This document shows, one piece after another, positions 1 through 8,121 of a DNA stretch of 64,000 nucleotides. The notes under the pieces were generated by a model. The model did not search any database and was not told the DNA's origin. It saw only the letters and a list, made by a program, of their open reading frames with translations. Source of the DNA: Lacibacter sp. H375. Its GTDB lineage: Bacteria > Bacteroidota > Bacteroidia > Chitinophagales > Chitinophagaceae. Positions within the stretch are counted from its first letter, which is position 1. Every line of letters begins with the position of its first letter. The DNA lies in assembly GCF_037892425.1 (NCBI RefSeq), contig NZ_JBBKTT010000001.1, positions 3,224,001-3,288,000 of the forward strand, in the 5' to 3' direction. A program made the position numbers and the translations under genes.

Positions 1-252
1 TTCCTTTATATCGAGCATAGCTTTGTGAGCGTGCTCATTAATATTGTGACGTAGTTCATCGATGGTATTTCGCTGGATGATAAATTGATTTTGAAAATGC
101 TCAACACCTTTCATCGCATCAAGCCCCGTGTTCTTTTGTGCAACTTCTGCCAGGCGGTTTTCGAGAATATCAAGTTCATTATCGTAAAAGTCAATTGCCT
201 TTAACCAATCCTGGTGTTCGGCAACAAGATGTGGGACTGCTGTATAACTCAT
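1..252 (-). CDS. Conserved hypothetical coiled-coil protein, 3' end cut by window edge
   Basis: The reading frame starts at an ATG at 252 (MSYTAVPHLVAEHQDW) and stays open for 84 codons to the window edge, so the C-terminus is missing. The visible part is rich in Glu, Leu, Lys and Asn and has heptad-like spacing of hydrophobic residues, which suggests a helical or coiled-coil cytoplasmic protein. No signal peptide or catalytic motif is visible. It is the last visible gene of a minus-strand run after recF and DUF721, with 151 bp between it and the DUF721 gene. I do not recognise a named family, so function is unknown. Confidence 0.6.
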   Translation of the reverse strand, partial: MSYTAVPHLVAEHQDWLKAIDFYDNELDILENRLAEVAQKNTGLDAMKGVEHFQNQFIIQRNTIDELRHNINEHAHKAMLDIKE

Positions 253-403
253 GGTATTCAGTTTTTATGTGTTTCTGAAGCATGTTAACATGCCAAAGTT
301 TCCTGAATGCAGCCAAATAAAACATGATGGGAGTCAGCAAAAAGAATGAGAGTTTTCAGGATTGGTTTCAATACGCTGAGGTGTGGGCCGATTGGGCATT
401 ACC

Positions 404-685
404 TCACTTAATAATCACTTCTTTCACCGCATGTTCATTAAACAGTTCGTTAATGCGGTTGCGGATTTTTTCTTTCTGATATAATAATTCCTGTTTAAGG
501 GGAGCTACTGTTGTAGTGATGATAAGCTGCTGATTAATGAGTTTAATATCATCCGTGTATTTAGCAATGGTGTTGCCCATTAGTTCAGCCCAAACATCTT
601 TAATTTCCAGAGCACGCACCCGTTGTTTGAGTTTGCTTTGCTTGAGAAACTGTTCCATTGCTTCCTGTATGCTCATTTCAGCCAT
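404..685 (-). CDS. DUF721 family protein (DciA-like)
   Basis: This small 93-residue protein starts MAEMSIQEAMEQFL; an internal start three codons later (676) is equally possible. The frame is open further upstream, but that stretch runs through an intergenic heptamer repeat and is unlikely to be coding. The DUF721 pattern is visible: an N-terminal helix, the segment around VWAELMGNTIAKYT, then a beta-rich part ending in L..EL...K..I...IN. The family includes actinobacterial and proteobacterial DciA, a loader of the replicative helicase, and in Bacteroidota it commonly follows recF as here. A role in replication or repair is inferred from family and neighbour only. Confidence 0.8.
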   Translation of the reverse strand: MAEMSIQEAMEQFLKQSKLKQRVRALEIKDVWAELMGNTIAKYTDDIKLINQQLIITTTVAPLKQELLYQKEKIRNRINELFNEHAVKEVIIK

Positions 686-711
686 GTTGCGAAGATAGTT
701 AATGGAATTGG

Positions 712-809
712 CAATGCGCAATAAGCAATATTCAATAGGCAATAAGAAATAGTAAAATGGTAAGTCTGAAGTTATGATTTGCAAATTGCGCATTGTCAAT
801 TGCCTAATG
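712..809. repeat. Degenerate 7-bp tandem repeat between recF and DUF721
   Basis: Six consecutive heptamers run from 712 to 753: CAATGCG, CAATAAG, CAATATT, CAATAGG, CAATAAG, AAATAGT. A second run at 782-809 has heptamers ending in ATTG (CAAATTG, CGCATTG, TCAATTG) followed by CCTAATG. The run ends just before the recF stop codon. It lies in the 125-bp spacer of the recF-DUF721 pair. Confidence 0.75.
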
Positions 810-810
810 A

Positions 811-1902
811 TTATGTCAATTCAATCAGCTGCACCTTCTTACCCAGTGCTTCAAACGCACTGACAATCCGATCGGGGTGAGGGTCCGTTAGAAATACCTG
901 CCCGCCAAATTTTGTGCATACATAGTCTAATAAATTGTGCATGCGCACTGCATCTAGTTTTTCAAATACATCATCTAACAAAAGGATTGGAGCAAAACCT
1001 TTCTGTTGTTTTAATACTTCAGCTTCTGCAAGCTTTAAACTGAAGAGTAAACTTTTCCGTTGTCCTTGTGATGCTGTTTGTTTAAACCCTTCATCATTCA
1101 ATGAAAACAGCAGATCGTCTTTATGAATACCGGTGGTGCTTCGTTGCAACAGGTGATCTTTTTCTCTCGATTGCTGCAACAAACTTTCAAATGATTGTTC
1201 TAGCAGTTTACTTTCATAACTCACTTTTACGGGCTCTGCTTTACCTGCAATGGTTTGATAAAACTGTAACACCTGCTCATTAAAGCCCGGTAAAAAGTTT
1301 TTCCGTGTAGTGTGAATATAATTTCCGGCATTGAGTAATTGTTCATCCAGCACTTCAAGCAACGCATCATTTCTTGTTTGCGTTTGTGCACAGTTCTTTA
1401 AAAAGCTATTTCGCTGCTGAATGATTTTATTATAAACGATCAGCTGCTGCAAATAGGTTGCATCTAACTGCGAAAGCATTGAATCTAAAAACAAACGCCG
1501 TTCTTCACTACCGCCAATGATCAGCTCCACATCATCGGGCGCAATTACCACACAGGGATATTTGCCGATATGCTGAGAAAACTTTTCGTAGGGTACTGCA
1601 TTGCAAGTGATCTCCTTTTTCCCGGTTTCACGCAACACAATATTGATGACCGTTTCGTCTGTTCCTTCCTTCATCTGCCCTTCGATCCTGAAACCTTGCA
1701 GGCCATGCTGCACGTTTGCGCCATCATTACCGGAGAAGTAGCTTTTCGTAAAACAGAGATAATGAATAGCATCGAGGAGATTTGTTTTGCCGATCCCGTT
1801 TGCTCCGGTTACAGCCACGATCATTTCATCAAACGCAAAACGCTGATGGGTATAATTTTTGAACTGTGTAATACTGACTGACCGCAGGAACATGGGCTGC
1901 AA
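811..1902 (-). CDS. recF: DNA replication and repair protein RecF
   Basis: RecF is an SMC-like ABC ATPase that binds gapped DNA and helps load RecA through RecOR. The Walker A motif GANGIGKTN lies at residues 33-41. Near the C-terminus are the signature-like segment SQGQRKSLLFSLKLAE and the Walker B motif ILLLDDVFEKLD, followed by the D-loop region. Length (363 residues) is normal for the family. The start could also be the internal Met4 at 1893 (MFLRSVSITQFKNY), which fits the usual RecF N-terminus better. It is the first gene of a minus-strand run followed by DUF721. Confidence 0.95.
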   Translation of the reverse strand: MQPMFLRSVSITQFKNYTHQRFAFDEMIVAVTGANGIGKTNLLDAIHYLCFTKSYFSGNDGANVQHGLQGFRIEGQMKEGTDETVINIVLRETGKKEITCNAVPYEKFSQHIGKYPCVVIAPDDVELIIGGSEERRLFLDSMLSQLDATYLQQLIVYNKIIQQRNSFLKNCAQTQTRNDALLEVLDEQLLNAGNYIHTTRKNFLPGFNEQVLQFYQTIAGKAEPVKVSYESKLLEQSFESLLQQSREKDHLLQRSTTGIHKDDLLFSLNDEGFKQTASQGQRKSLLFSLKLAEAEVLKQQKGFAPILLLDDVFEKLDAVRMHNLLDYVCTKFGGQVFLTDPHPDRIVSAFEALGKKVQLIELT

Positions 1903-1954
1903 GATAAGAAGAGGATGGATGTGATGAAGTTTTTTGCCATGAGCTCTTTCGTTA

Positions 1955-1987
1955 TTGAAACTTCATTTTAATCGCCGTTTTTATTTG
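1955..1987 (+). promoter_or_regulatory. Possible Bacteroidota-type promoter for the 97-residue helical protein
   Basis: TTG at 1955-1957 and TTTATTTG at 1980-1987 resemble the -33 (TTG) and -7 (TAnnTTTG) elements of Bacteroidota promoters. The spacing (22 bp) is at the long end and one -7 base deviates. The gene start is 38 bp further downstream. Confidence 0.3.
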
Positions 1988-2025
1988 TAACTTGTACAAC
2001 AGCTTTTTTTAATTTAAAACTTACA

Positions 2026-2319
2026 ATGATGGAAGAGATCAAAAGCACCCAGGCAACAGCCGCAGAAAAGCAGGGCTGGAAGGATAAGGCAGAGGATACT
2101 TTGCAGGATCTGAAAGCAAAAGCAACGGTTTTTGCAGAGCAGGCTGAAGAGAAACTCGAAGAATTAAAGGACAAGGCAGAAGACAAATTTGAAGAGTTTA
2201 AGGAAAAGGCCGAAGATGTGGTTGATGATCTGAAAGAAAAAGCATCCGGTCTTTGGGATAAAGTAAAAGATAAGTTTGATGGCGATGATGAGCCGGCTAA
2301 AAAAAATCCAGGTATTTAA
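2026..2319 (+). CDS. Small amphipathic-helix repeat protein (YtxH/LEA/apolipoprotein-like)
   Basis: This 97-residue protein is almost entirely charged helix. After residue 20 it consists of near-repeats with an 11-residue spacing built on K-A-E-D/E-x-hydrophobic blocks, such as EKLEELKDKAEDKFEEFKEK. This pattern is shared by LEA-like, YtxH-like and apolipoprotein-like proteins, which form long amphipathic helices that bind membranes or protect proteins during stress. There is no signal peptide or transmembrane helix. The C-terminus is DGDDEPAKKNPGI. The start may be Met1 or Met2. A hairpin terminator follows directly. A stress role is inference. Confidence 0.75.
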   Translation: MMEEIKSTQATAAEKQGWKDKAEDTLQDLKAKATVFAEQAEEKLEELKDKAEDKFEEFKEKAEDVVDDLKEKASGLWDKVKDKFDGDDEPAKKNPGI

Positions 2320-2328
2320 CCTTCCACA

Positions 2329-2356
2329 GGCTGCAAGAGATTGCAGCCTTTTTTCT
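2329..2356 (+). terminator. Rho-independent terminator after the helical protein gene
   Basis: A perfect 7-bp stem GGCTGCA/TGCAGCC (2329-2335 and 2342-2348) with a 6-nt loop is followed by a T-rich run. It lies between the stop codon at 2319 and the next gene start at 2368. Confidence 0.85.
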
Positions 2357-2367
2357 TTCTTTGTTTT

Positions 2368-2955
2368 ATGGGCGATCATTTTTTAGAACACGATCTGCAT
2401 GTAATTGAAGCCAGCTTATGGAAACTGTTATTGGAATCGGTAAGGTCCTTCAAGGCTCCATTTCATACAGGTGTAGTAGCTACCGTTCATGAGCAACAAC
2501 CGGAAGTACGCACAGTTGTCATGCGTCATGCAGATGCCGGGCAAAAGAAATTATTTTTTCATACTGATATACGCTCGCCTAAAGTGCAACAATTGCAATT
2601 GCAACCGCAGATGAGTTGGTTGTTCTATGATAAGGATATTCGAATGCAGCTTCGCTTTGCTGCTACAGCTTTTGTTCATACAAGTGATGCAGTGGCGAAT
2701 GAAGCATGGGATCAGGCGAGGCTGGCCAGCAGGTTAACTTATACAACTTCATCAGCGTCAGGTACAGTTCTTCCTGCACCAGAATTGATTAACCTCAATC
2801 AAACGGAAGTGGAACCTGAATTGACAGCGATTGCCCGCAAAAATTTCTGTGTAGTGGAGACAGGCATTCATCAAATGGATTGGATCTTGCTTCACCATAC
2901 AGGCAACCGACGAGCTTTGTTTAACTATCTCACAAACGAATTTCAATGGATATAG
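2368..2955 (+). CDS. Pyridoxamine 5'-phosphate oxidase-like FMN-binding protein
   Basis: The chosen start (MGDHFLEHDLHVIEAS) lies just after the terminator hairpin; a longer frame would have to begin inside it. The 195-residue product has the split-barrel pattern of PNPOx-family flavoproteins: an N-terminal helix, FHTGVVATVHEQQPEVRTVVMRHAD for the first strands, then KKLFFHTDIRSPKVQQL, a typical FMN-phosphate contact region, and a C-terminal arginine-containing W.LLHHTGNRRALF segment. It could be a PdxH-like oxidase or a general flavin-dependent reductase. Its 3' end overlaps the next gene by 10 bp, so the two are probably co-translated. Confidence 0.75.
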   Translation: MGDHFLEHDLHVIEASLWKLLLESVRSFKAPFHTGVVATVHEQQPEVRTVVMRHADAGQKKLFFHTDIRSPKVQQLQLQPQMSWLFYDKDIRMQLRFAATAFVHTSDAVANEAWDQARLASRLTYTTSSASGTVLPAPELINLNQTEVEPELTAIARKNFCVVETGIHQMDWILLHHTGNRRALFNYLTNEFQWI

Positions 2956-3461
2956 GTTTAAGCTTTAACGCTAACGAATTGATCAATATGTTGCAACTTG
3001 AACCGCATCCGGAAGGCGGTTATTACAGTCGCACTTATGCCAGCGATGAACAAATTGCAGTTGCAAGTTTGCCAACAAGGTTTGATGGTGATCGTTTGAT
3101 CTCCACAGCTATTTATTTTTTATTGGAAGGAAAAGATTATTCAGCATTTCATCGCATTAAGAGCGATGAGCTTTGGCATTTTTATGCTGGTGGTGGCTTG
3201 CATATTTATGTCATTCATCCCGATGGAAGAGGAGAAGTGCTATTGCTTGGGAATGACCTTGCAAGTGGTTATCGTTTTCAGCAAACAGTAAAAGCGGGTT
3301 GTTGGTTTGCTTCGAAACCTGCAAGAGAAAACAGTTTTTCATTGGTTGGATGCACCGTTGCTCCGGGTTTTGATTTTGCCGATTTTGAAATGGCGAAAGA
3401 GATTGAATTGTTGAAGCTATTTCCTCAACAACGTGAATGGATTAAACAGTTTTGCAGATAA
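2946..3461 (+). CDS. DUF985 cupin-superfamily protein
   Basis: The 171-residue product carries the family signature near the N-terminus, LINMLQLEPHPEGGYYSRTY, followed by the cupin core IYFLLEGKDYSAFHRIKSDELWHFYAGG with the metal-ligand-like His, Glu and His residues. DUF985 proteins are small RmlC-like cupins of unknown substrate. The 10-bp overlap with the preceding PNPOx-like gene implies translational coupling. No signal peptide is present, so it is cytoplasmic. The exact reaction is not known. Confidence 0.85.
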   Translation: MDIGLSFNANELINMLQLEPHPEGGYYSRTYASDEQIAVASLPTRFDGDRLISTAIYFLLEGKDYSAFHRIKSDELWHFYAGGGLHIYVIHPDGRGEVLLLGNDLASGYRFQQTVKAGCWFASKPARENSFSLVGCTVAPGFDFADFEMAKEIELLKLFPQQREWIKQFCR

Positions 3462-3551
3462 TTTATTTTTGAAATAATTTCTCATTTTTATTTCGTAGAA
3501 ACACAACCGTGGTTAAGATTTTATCGTTAGTAGACGAAACAAACATTTTTT

Positions 3552-4070
3552 ATGAGAAAGCATTTTCAACTAATGGCCCTGATGCTGTGCACTACGATTG
3601 TATTGGCATCTTGCTCAAAGTATTCTGATGAAATGTCAGAAAAGTCAAATCAGTTTCTTTCTGAACAGTCCGAACGTCAGACATCTTCATTAGAACAGAT
3701 CAGCGACGATGCAATCGTGTTTACTCAGGTAGTACAACTGGAAGGAAGCCAGGAAGTGCCTGCGGCAAATACAGAAACAAAAGGCATTGCCATTTTACGG
3801 GTGTCGAAAAGCAAGAAACTTTACTCCAAAATTATCATCCAGAAACTTGCTGAAGGTGATGCCCTGCGCTTTGCACATATACACATGGGGGCAGCAGGTG
3901 TAAACGGTCCGGTTCGTATTGGTTTAGCTGATAATGCATCGCAGTTTGGAGTTAATAGAACCATACAGCTTACGGATGCTCAATTCACATTACTTACAGA
4001 AGGGGCATGCTATGTGAATGCACATTCAAACTTTTTCCCTGGTGGAATAGTACGTGGGCAAATTCGTTAA
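3552..4070 (+). CDS. CHRD-domain lipoprotein
   Basis: A lipoprotein signal peptide ends in the lipobox LASC (Cys20). A low-complexity Ser/Glu/Gln linker follows, then a CHRD domain (about residues 55-171). The domain signature is visible as VQLEGSQEVPAANTETKG, RFAHIHMGAAGVNGPVRIGL and CYVNAHSNFFPGGIVRGQI, with the conserved histidines. CHRD domains were first described in chordin, and their bacterial function is not established. The protein should be anchored in the cell envelope. It appears to be a single-gene unit ended by a hairpin at 4089. Confidence 0.88.
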   Translation: MRKHFQLMALMLCTTIVLASCSKYSDEMSEKSNQFLSEQSERQTSSLEQISDDAIVFTQVVQLEGSQEVPAANTETKGIAILRVSKSKKLYSKIIIQKLAEGDALRFAHIHMGAAGVNGPVRIGLADNASQFGVNRTIQLTDAQFTLLTEGACYVNAHSNFFPGGIVRGQIR

Positions 4071-4088
4071 TTAGCAGAAACTGTTTTT

Positions 4089-4130
4089 AAGCATTTATAT
4101 TTTCTGATGAGAAAGTATAAATGCTTTTTA
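4089..4130 (+). terminator. Terminator after the CHRD lipoprotein gene
   Basis: An 11-bp stem AAGCATTTATA/TATAAATGCTT (4089-4099 and 4116-4126), with further inner pairing, is followed by TTTTATTTT. It separates the convergent CHRD and carbonic anhydrase genes. Confidence 0.8.
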
Positions 4131-4132
4131 TT

Positions 4133-4870
4133 TTAGAGAAATACGACTTCTCCTGTATGTAAATTGTAATAGGCGCCGACAATTTTTATTTCGCCTTTAT
4201 CAGCCATCTCTTTTAATAGTGGGCTTTGCTGTTTTATCATTTCAATTGCATTCAACACATTTTTTTTGGCAACGTATTCAACAAAAAGCGGATCTTTTGA
4301 TGTTTTCTTTCCTGCGTAATCGGCACAGCGTTCCACAGCCGGTTTTATTTTTGAAAGCATCGAGGTAATATTACCCATCTGTACATTTTCAATGGCCGCT
4401 TTAATAGCACCACAGGATTCATGGCCCAATACCAATATGAGTTTGGCCCCAGCTACTTTGCAACCATATTCCATACTGCCCAGCAGGTCTTCATTTACAA
4501 AATTACCAGCCACACGGCCAACAAACAGATCGCCGATTCCTTTATCAAACACATCTTCTACCGGCACACGGCTATCTAAACAAGAAAGAATAACTGCCTT
4601 TGGATATTGCCCTTGCGAAGCATCACGAACCATCGCAGAATGGTTGCGTGCTGTAAGATCCTGATGTGCATAACGGTAATTGCCATCCTTCAAACTTTTC
4701 AATACCGTTTCAGGTGTTAATGCCTTTTGTTCTTCGGCCGAGAGCACTTTTTCAATTAATGGTTTTGGTAATTCTGCTTCTGCTGTTTTTGTTGAACTTG
4801 ATTGATCGCAGGAAGTTGCACTTGAAAGCAGGCCTGTAAATACAGCAACAGATAGAGTTAGGCGAAGCAT
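4133..4870 (-). CDS. Beta-class carbonic anhydrase, predicted lipoprotein
   Basis: The enzyme interconverts CO2 and bicarbonate. The beta-class zinc ligands are present: Cys97 and Asp99-Arg101 in SCLDSRV, and His150 and Cys153 in GHESCGA. The 245-residue length and segments such as GNYRYA and VGRVAGNFV fit the family. The N-terminus (about 20 residues ending SATSC, Cys21) looks like a lipoprotein signal peptide, so the enzyme is predicted to act in the periplasm rather than the cytoplasm. It is separated by 69 bp from the Nudix gene upstream on the same strand. Confidence 0.9.
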   Translation of the reverse strand: MLRLTLSVAVFTGLLSSATSCDQSSSTKTAEAELPKPLIEKVLSAEEQKALTPETVLKSLKDGNYRYAHQDLTARNHSAMVRDASQGQYPKAVILSCLDSRVPVEDVFDKGIGDLFVGRVAGNFVNEDLLGSMEYGCKVAGAKLILVLGHESCGAIKAAIENVQMGNITSMLSKIKPAVERCADYAGKKTSKDPLFVEYVAKKNVLNAIEMIKQQSPLLKEMADKGEIKIVGAYYNLHTGEVVFL

Positions 4871-4939
4871 TTTTTAGCAGTTAAATGTGGAGTAATAGCT
4901 GAAATTAGTTCAATTTTTTGGGTTCGTTCTTTTCAGGAG

Positions 4940-5518
4940 TCATAAAATATTCTTCAACTGCATGTACTGCAGCAACATGATTGTCTTGGCATCTTTTATT
5001 TCACCTGTTTCAATCATTTGCATGGCTTTTTCAAACGGTAGTTCTAATACTTCAATATTTTCCTGCTCGTGTTCAACGCCTCCTCCTTCAGCAATTTTCA
5101 TTTGTGGTTCATAGGCTGCAATAAATAGATAAAGGATTTCTGTAACTGATCCCGGCGACATATACGCTTCATATACTTTTTTTATCTCTGTTACTTTGTA
5201 ACCTGTTTCTTCTTCTGTTTCACGGCGTATGCAATCTTCAGGATTGTCTTTGTCTAACAAACCTGCACATACTTCAATGAGCATACCTGTTTCATTACCG
5301 TTGATGTATGTAGGCAAACGGAATTGTTCTGTAAGTATCACAGTTCTTTGTGGCAAATTGTATAACAATATTGCAGCTCCATTACCACGGTCATACGCTT
5401 CACGTTGCTGCACCTGTATGCTGCCATCTTTTTTGCGGTACTCGTAAGTAACTTTCTTTAAGGTGTACCAGTTGTTGGAAAGAATATCTGTTTGCAGAAT
5501 GTTGATATTGCTGTTCAT
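4940..5518 (-). CDS. nudK: NudK-like Nudix hydrolase (GDP-mannose pyrophosphatase type)
   Basis: The 192-residue protein matches the NudK/ADP-sugar pyrophosphatase subgroup. The Nudix box is CAGLLDKDNPEDCIRRETEE followed by ETGY, and it is followed by the typical YEAYMSPGSVTEILYLFIA segment. Family members hydrolyse GDP-mannose or other nucleoside diphosphate sugars using Mg2+. The exact substrate cannot be decided from the sequence, since ADP-ribose pyrophosphatases are close relatives. It is encoded on the minus strand upstream of the carbonic anhydrase, without obvious functional link. Confidence 0.85.
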   Translation of the reverse strand: MNSNINILQTDILSNNWYTLKKVTYEYRKKDGSIQVQQREAYDRGNGAAILLYNLPQRTVILTEQFRLPTYINGNETGMLIEVCAGLLDKDNPEDCIRRETEEETGYKVTEIKKVYEAYMSPGSVTEILYLFIAAYEPQMKIAEGGGVEHEQENIEVLELPFEKAMQMIETGEIKDAKTIMLLQYMQLKNIL

Positions 5519-5586
5519 AGTTTGATGAAGATAAAGTTTATAAGAACAGGGAAGATATAATTGTATGCGGTTACAGACTTCAGCGG

Positions 5587-6300
5587 TTAATTATTTTCCT
5601 TTAGTAATTTGACTAACAAGAAACCGACGCTCATATTATTAATGCGATTTATTCGCCCGGTGTTAAATGTAATACCGTTAGCAGGTTGTTGAGTAATGCT
5701 ACTTAAACCAAAGCCCGTTAAGGTATAAAATTGTGGTAATTTATCTTTTTCCCAATTAAGCCAGGCTGTTGACCCTCCAACCGCTCCACCTTTATTCAGC
5801 TTCAACTCTTTTCCTTCTATTAATTCTAACCTAAGGTAATGTCCGGCTTTAATTTCTTTTGTTTCACCGTTCACGTTTAAAGTTACAGGTTTGTCATCCT
5901 CATTCTCCCGCCCAAAAACAAAGACTACATTTTTTTCATGGTTAGCTGTATTTATATCTATCAAGGTATCGGATGCAGCATAGCTGTCAAGTATCAGCTC
6001 GCATTCATTTTTTGATGTGTTTCTGGTAAAAGAATTTATTTTGTAACAATTCGCACCAAGCTTAGTTGCTTTTTTTCGAATCTCATAGTAGAGTAACTCA
6101 ATCGCCGCTTTTTTGCCTCTTACCTTTGCAGCAAATGTCGCAACGAACTGCATTGTACTCGTATCGGTTGATGGCTGAATAAAAGCAAAGACTTTCCCTT
6201 CAGTTAGATTTCCAACGTCAGCTTTTTTAAGTACTTCAACTTTTTGTGCGTGACAGTTTATTACAATAAGTGAAAATAGAGAAGCAAAGATTCTTTTCAT
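5587..6300 (-). CDS. Secreted protein of unknown function
   Basis: The 237-residue product starts with a signal peptide (MKRIFASLFSLIVINCHA, cleavage before Gln19). The mature part has no transmembrane helix. It includes KATKLGANCYKINSF, which resembles the YY-x-I-R...A..LGAN pattern of small envelope proteins that handle redundant names such as YjfN/YbgT-type domains, but I cannot assign it. The C-terminal part is beta-rich (VTLNVNGETKEIKAGHYLRL). It follows the ECF sigma/anti-sigma pair on the same strand, with a 48-bp gap, so it may share their transcript. Confidence 0.6.
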   Translation of the reverse strand: MKRIFASLFSLIVINCHAQKVEVLKKADVGNLTEGKVFAFIQPSTDTSTMQFVATFAAKVRGKKAAIELLYYEIRKKATKLGANCYKINSFTRNTSKNECELILDSYAASDTLIDINTANHEKNVVFVFGRENEDDKPVTLNVNGETKEIKAGHYLRLELIEGKELKLNKGGAVGGSTAWLNWEKDKLPQFYTLTGFGLSSITQQPANGITFNTGRINRINNMSVGFLLVKLLKENN

Positions 6301-6348
6301 TAGTTAAGGTGTTGAGGTTGGTGCTAAATTAATTCTTTTCAAGAATTC

Positions 6349-6705
6349 TCACCCATTCTTCATCTTATAAATCACCAAAAAGCCCAGAACGATCAATACC
6401 AGTATTAAAAAAGTAGTTACAATAATCAACGATTGATTGGGCACAGGCCTGTGTTTCCGTTTGCGGCGCTGCTGTTGTAATTGTAGAGAGAGTTGTTTAT
6501 TGAGATCGGCTACGGCATGCTGCATCTTTTTTTCATCGGCCAGTCGAAGTCCTTCTTCTGCATCGCTCATCATATCAGACGAAGAAAGACGTTGCTCAAC
6601 TGCATTTCGTTCTTCGGGCGTGAGATTTCCCTGCAGGTAGTTAAGTAATTCCTGTTCAGTGAGATCGTCACGCTGGTTCAATATGTCAAGCAGGTTATCG
6701 GCCAT
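6349..6705 (-). CDS. Putative anti-sigma factor with one transmembrane helix
   Basis: The 118-residue protein has an acidic N-terminal helical region (residues 1-50, ELLNYLQGNLTPEERNAVEQ, typical of short anti-sigma domains), a basic Gln/Arg/Lys stretch, and a single transmembrane helix (about residues 92-114) near the C-terminus. The gene overlaps the 3' end of the ECF sigma gene by 11 bp, so it is translationally coupled to it. This arrangement is classical for sigma/anti-sigma pairs. The periplasmic part is only a few residues long, so signal input from outside would need a partner. Confidence 0.7.
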   Translation of the reverse strand: MADNLLDILNQRDDLTEQELLNYLQGNLTPEERNAVEQRLSSSDMMSDAEEGLRLADEKKMQHAVADLNKQLSLQLQQQRRKRKHRPVPNQSLIIVTTFLILVLIVLGFLVIYKMKNG

Positions 6706-7264
6706 TATTCTGTTGTTTCAGTAAAATCATTTTCAAGTTACGTTTTCCATTCTGAATATAGCTTTTCACCTGCATTAAGCTGTAACCGGTAGTGGAAGCA
6801 ATATCCGTATAGCTTTTTTTCTGCAGGTAAAACAGTTCAATACAGGTGCGTTGTTCAGGTATCAGTTCAGTTACGGCAATGGTTAGCCGCTCCAGTAATT
6901 CGTCTTTTTGTAAATGCTCGGTGTGGTTCACATCCTCGGCAGGTGTAGCCATCATCTGTTCACTTAATTCTTTGGGCAGTTTGCCTTTATCACGCAGCTG
7001 CATCAGGCAATGATTCTTGGCCACCATGTAGATCCAGCTTTTGAAATAATCCACTTTGTATTTGCCCAATTCTTTAATGGATTTTTCAAACACCTGTTGC
7101 ACGGCATCCTTCGCTTCTTCTTCGTTTTTCAAATATTTCATGCATACACCAAACAACAAAACCGTATAACGTTGCAGTAATTGGCCAAGCCATTTATTAT
7201 CGCCATCGTGGTAAAAGCGGTTGAGTAATTCCTGGTCGGGTATGGTGGAGTAGGTTGTATTCAC
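6695..7264 (-). CDS. RNA polymerase ECF sigma factor (sigma-70 family)
   Basis: The 189-residue protein has sigma region 2 at about residues 30-95 (VCMKYLKNEEEAKDAVQQVF, FKSWIYMVAKNHCLMQLR) and region 4 at about 128-180 (LIPEQRTCIELFYLQKKSYT, DIASTTGYSLMQVKSYIQNG), with no region 1 or 3. It directs RNA polymerase to a specific promoter set. The downstream overlapping membrane protein is the probable anti-sigma factor. The regulon is unknown. The gene is divergent from the NlpC/P60 gene, with 92 bp between the starts. Confidence 0.92.
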   Translation of the reverse strand: MNTTYSTIPDQELLNRFYHDGDNKWLGQLLQRYTVLLFGVCMKYLKNEEEAKDAVQQVFEKSIKELGKYKVDYFKSWIYMVAKNHCLMQLRDKGKLPKELSEQMMATPAEDVNHTEHLQKDELLERLTIAVTELIPEQRTCIELFYLQKKSYTDIASTTGYSLMQVKSYIQNGKRNLKMILLKQQNNGR

Positions 7265-7356
7265 AAACAGGTTTGTGATGGCAAATTAGTTATTTCTGTT
7301 GAAGAGATGCAAGGGCACACAAAATTCCATATATTCATAGTACTCAATTTCTTTGC

Positions 7357-8121
7357 ATGAATAACGCCCTTTGTATTGTTCCGGTTGCACCTGTCCGTAA
7401 GGAGCCGCAACAAGAGTCTGAGATCACCTCTCAATTATTATTTGGGGAAGCGGTAGAATTATTGGCCTCTCATGGCGAGTGGGTTGAACTGATATGTCTT
7501 TATGATGGCTACACCGGTTATTGTTTACGCAACCAGCTTACAGAAGTAAATGAAGCTATTGCATTGCAAGACCAGGTAGCATTGGTGAATACATGGAGCG
7601 GTATCATATTGGTAAATGATGTACCCATGCACGTGCCATTTGGCAGCGCACTTCCCGGGCTACATAATGGTGAAGCCATTTGGGGCGATCATAAAATCAA
7701 AAGCAGTAGTAAGTTAGTAATGGAAGGAGCTTATGTGTTTGATGAAGAAAGCATCAGGCAGGTAGCATTTTTATATTTAAACTCAGCTTATCTTTGGGGA
7801 GGACGTTCGGTATTCGGTATCGACTGTAGTGGTTTTGTGCAAGGGCTCATGCGTTTCTTTGGAAAGAAATTACCACGCAACTCGGCCAACCAGGCAATGG
7901 TGGGAGAGGATCTTGGATTTTTGCAGGAAGCACGTTGTGGTGATCTTGCTTATTTTGATGATGAAGAAGGAAAGATCATTCATGTTGGGTTATTGTTGAA
8001 CGATCATGAAATTGTACATGCCGCAGGTAAAGTACGTATCGATAATATTGATGGTGCAGGAATTCTTCACAGCGAAACGGGTGAACGAACGCATCGGTTG
8101 AGGATGATCAAACGGGTTTAA
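7357..8121 (+). CDS. NlpC/P60 family peptidoglycan endopeptidase with bacterial SH3 domain
   Basis: The N-terminal half (residues 1-120) is SH3-like (VPVAPVRKEPQQESEITSQL). The C-terminal half is an NlpC/P60 catalytic domain with Cys157 in GIDCSGF, His209 in IIHVGLL and His221 in EIVHAAG. The architecture matches YkfC-type gamma-D-glutamyl-L-diamino acid endopeptidases, which act on murein peptides. There is no signal peptide, so a cytoplasmic muropeptide-recycling role is more likely than wall cleavage. The stop codon touches an intergenic composite repeat. Confidence 0.88.
   Translation: MNNALCIVPVAPVRKEPQQESEITSQLLFGEAVELLASHGEWVELICLYDGYTGYCLRNQLTEVNEAIALQDQVALVNTWSGIILVNDVPMHVPFGSALPGLHNGEAIWGDHKIKSSSKLVMEGAYVFDEESIRQVAFLYLNSAYLWGGRSVFGIDCSGFVQGLMRFFGKKLPRNSANQAMVGEDLGFLQEARCGDLAYFDDEEGKIIHVGLLLNDHEIVHAAGKVRIDNIDGAGILHSETGERTHRLRMIKRV

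Noticed and set aside
404-799. Longer version of the DUF721 protein with 38 extra N-terminal residues
   Set aside because: The extra part is encoded by the heptamer repeat region and has a hydrophobic, non-family composition; the family N-terminus begins at 685.
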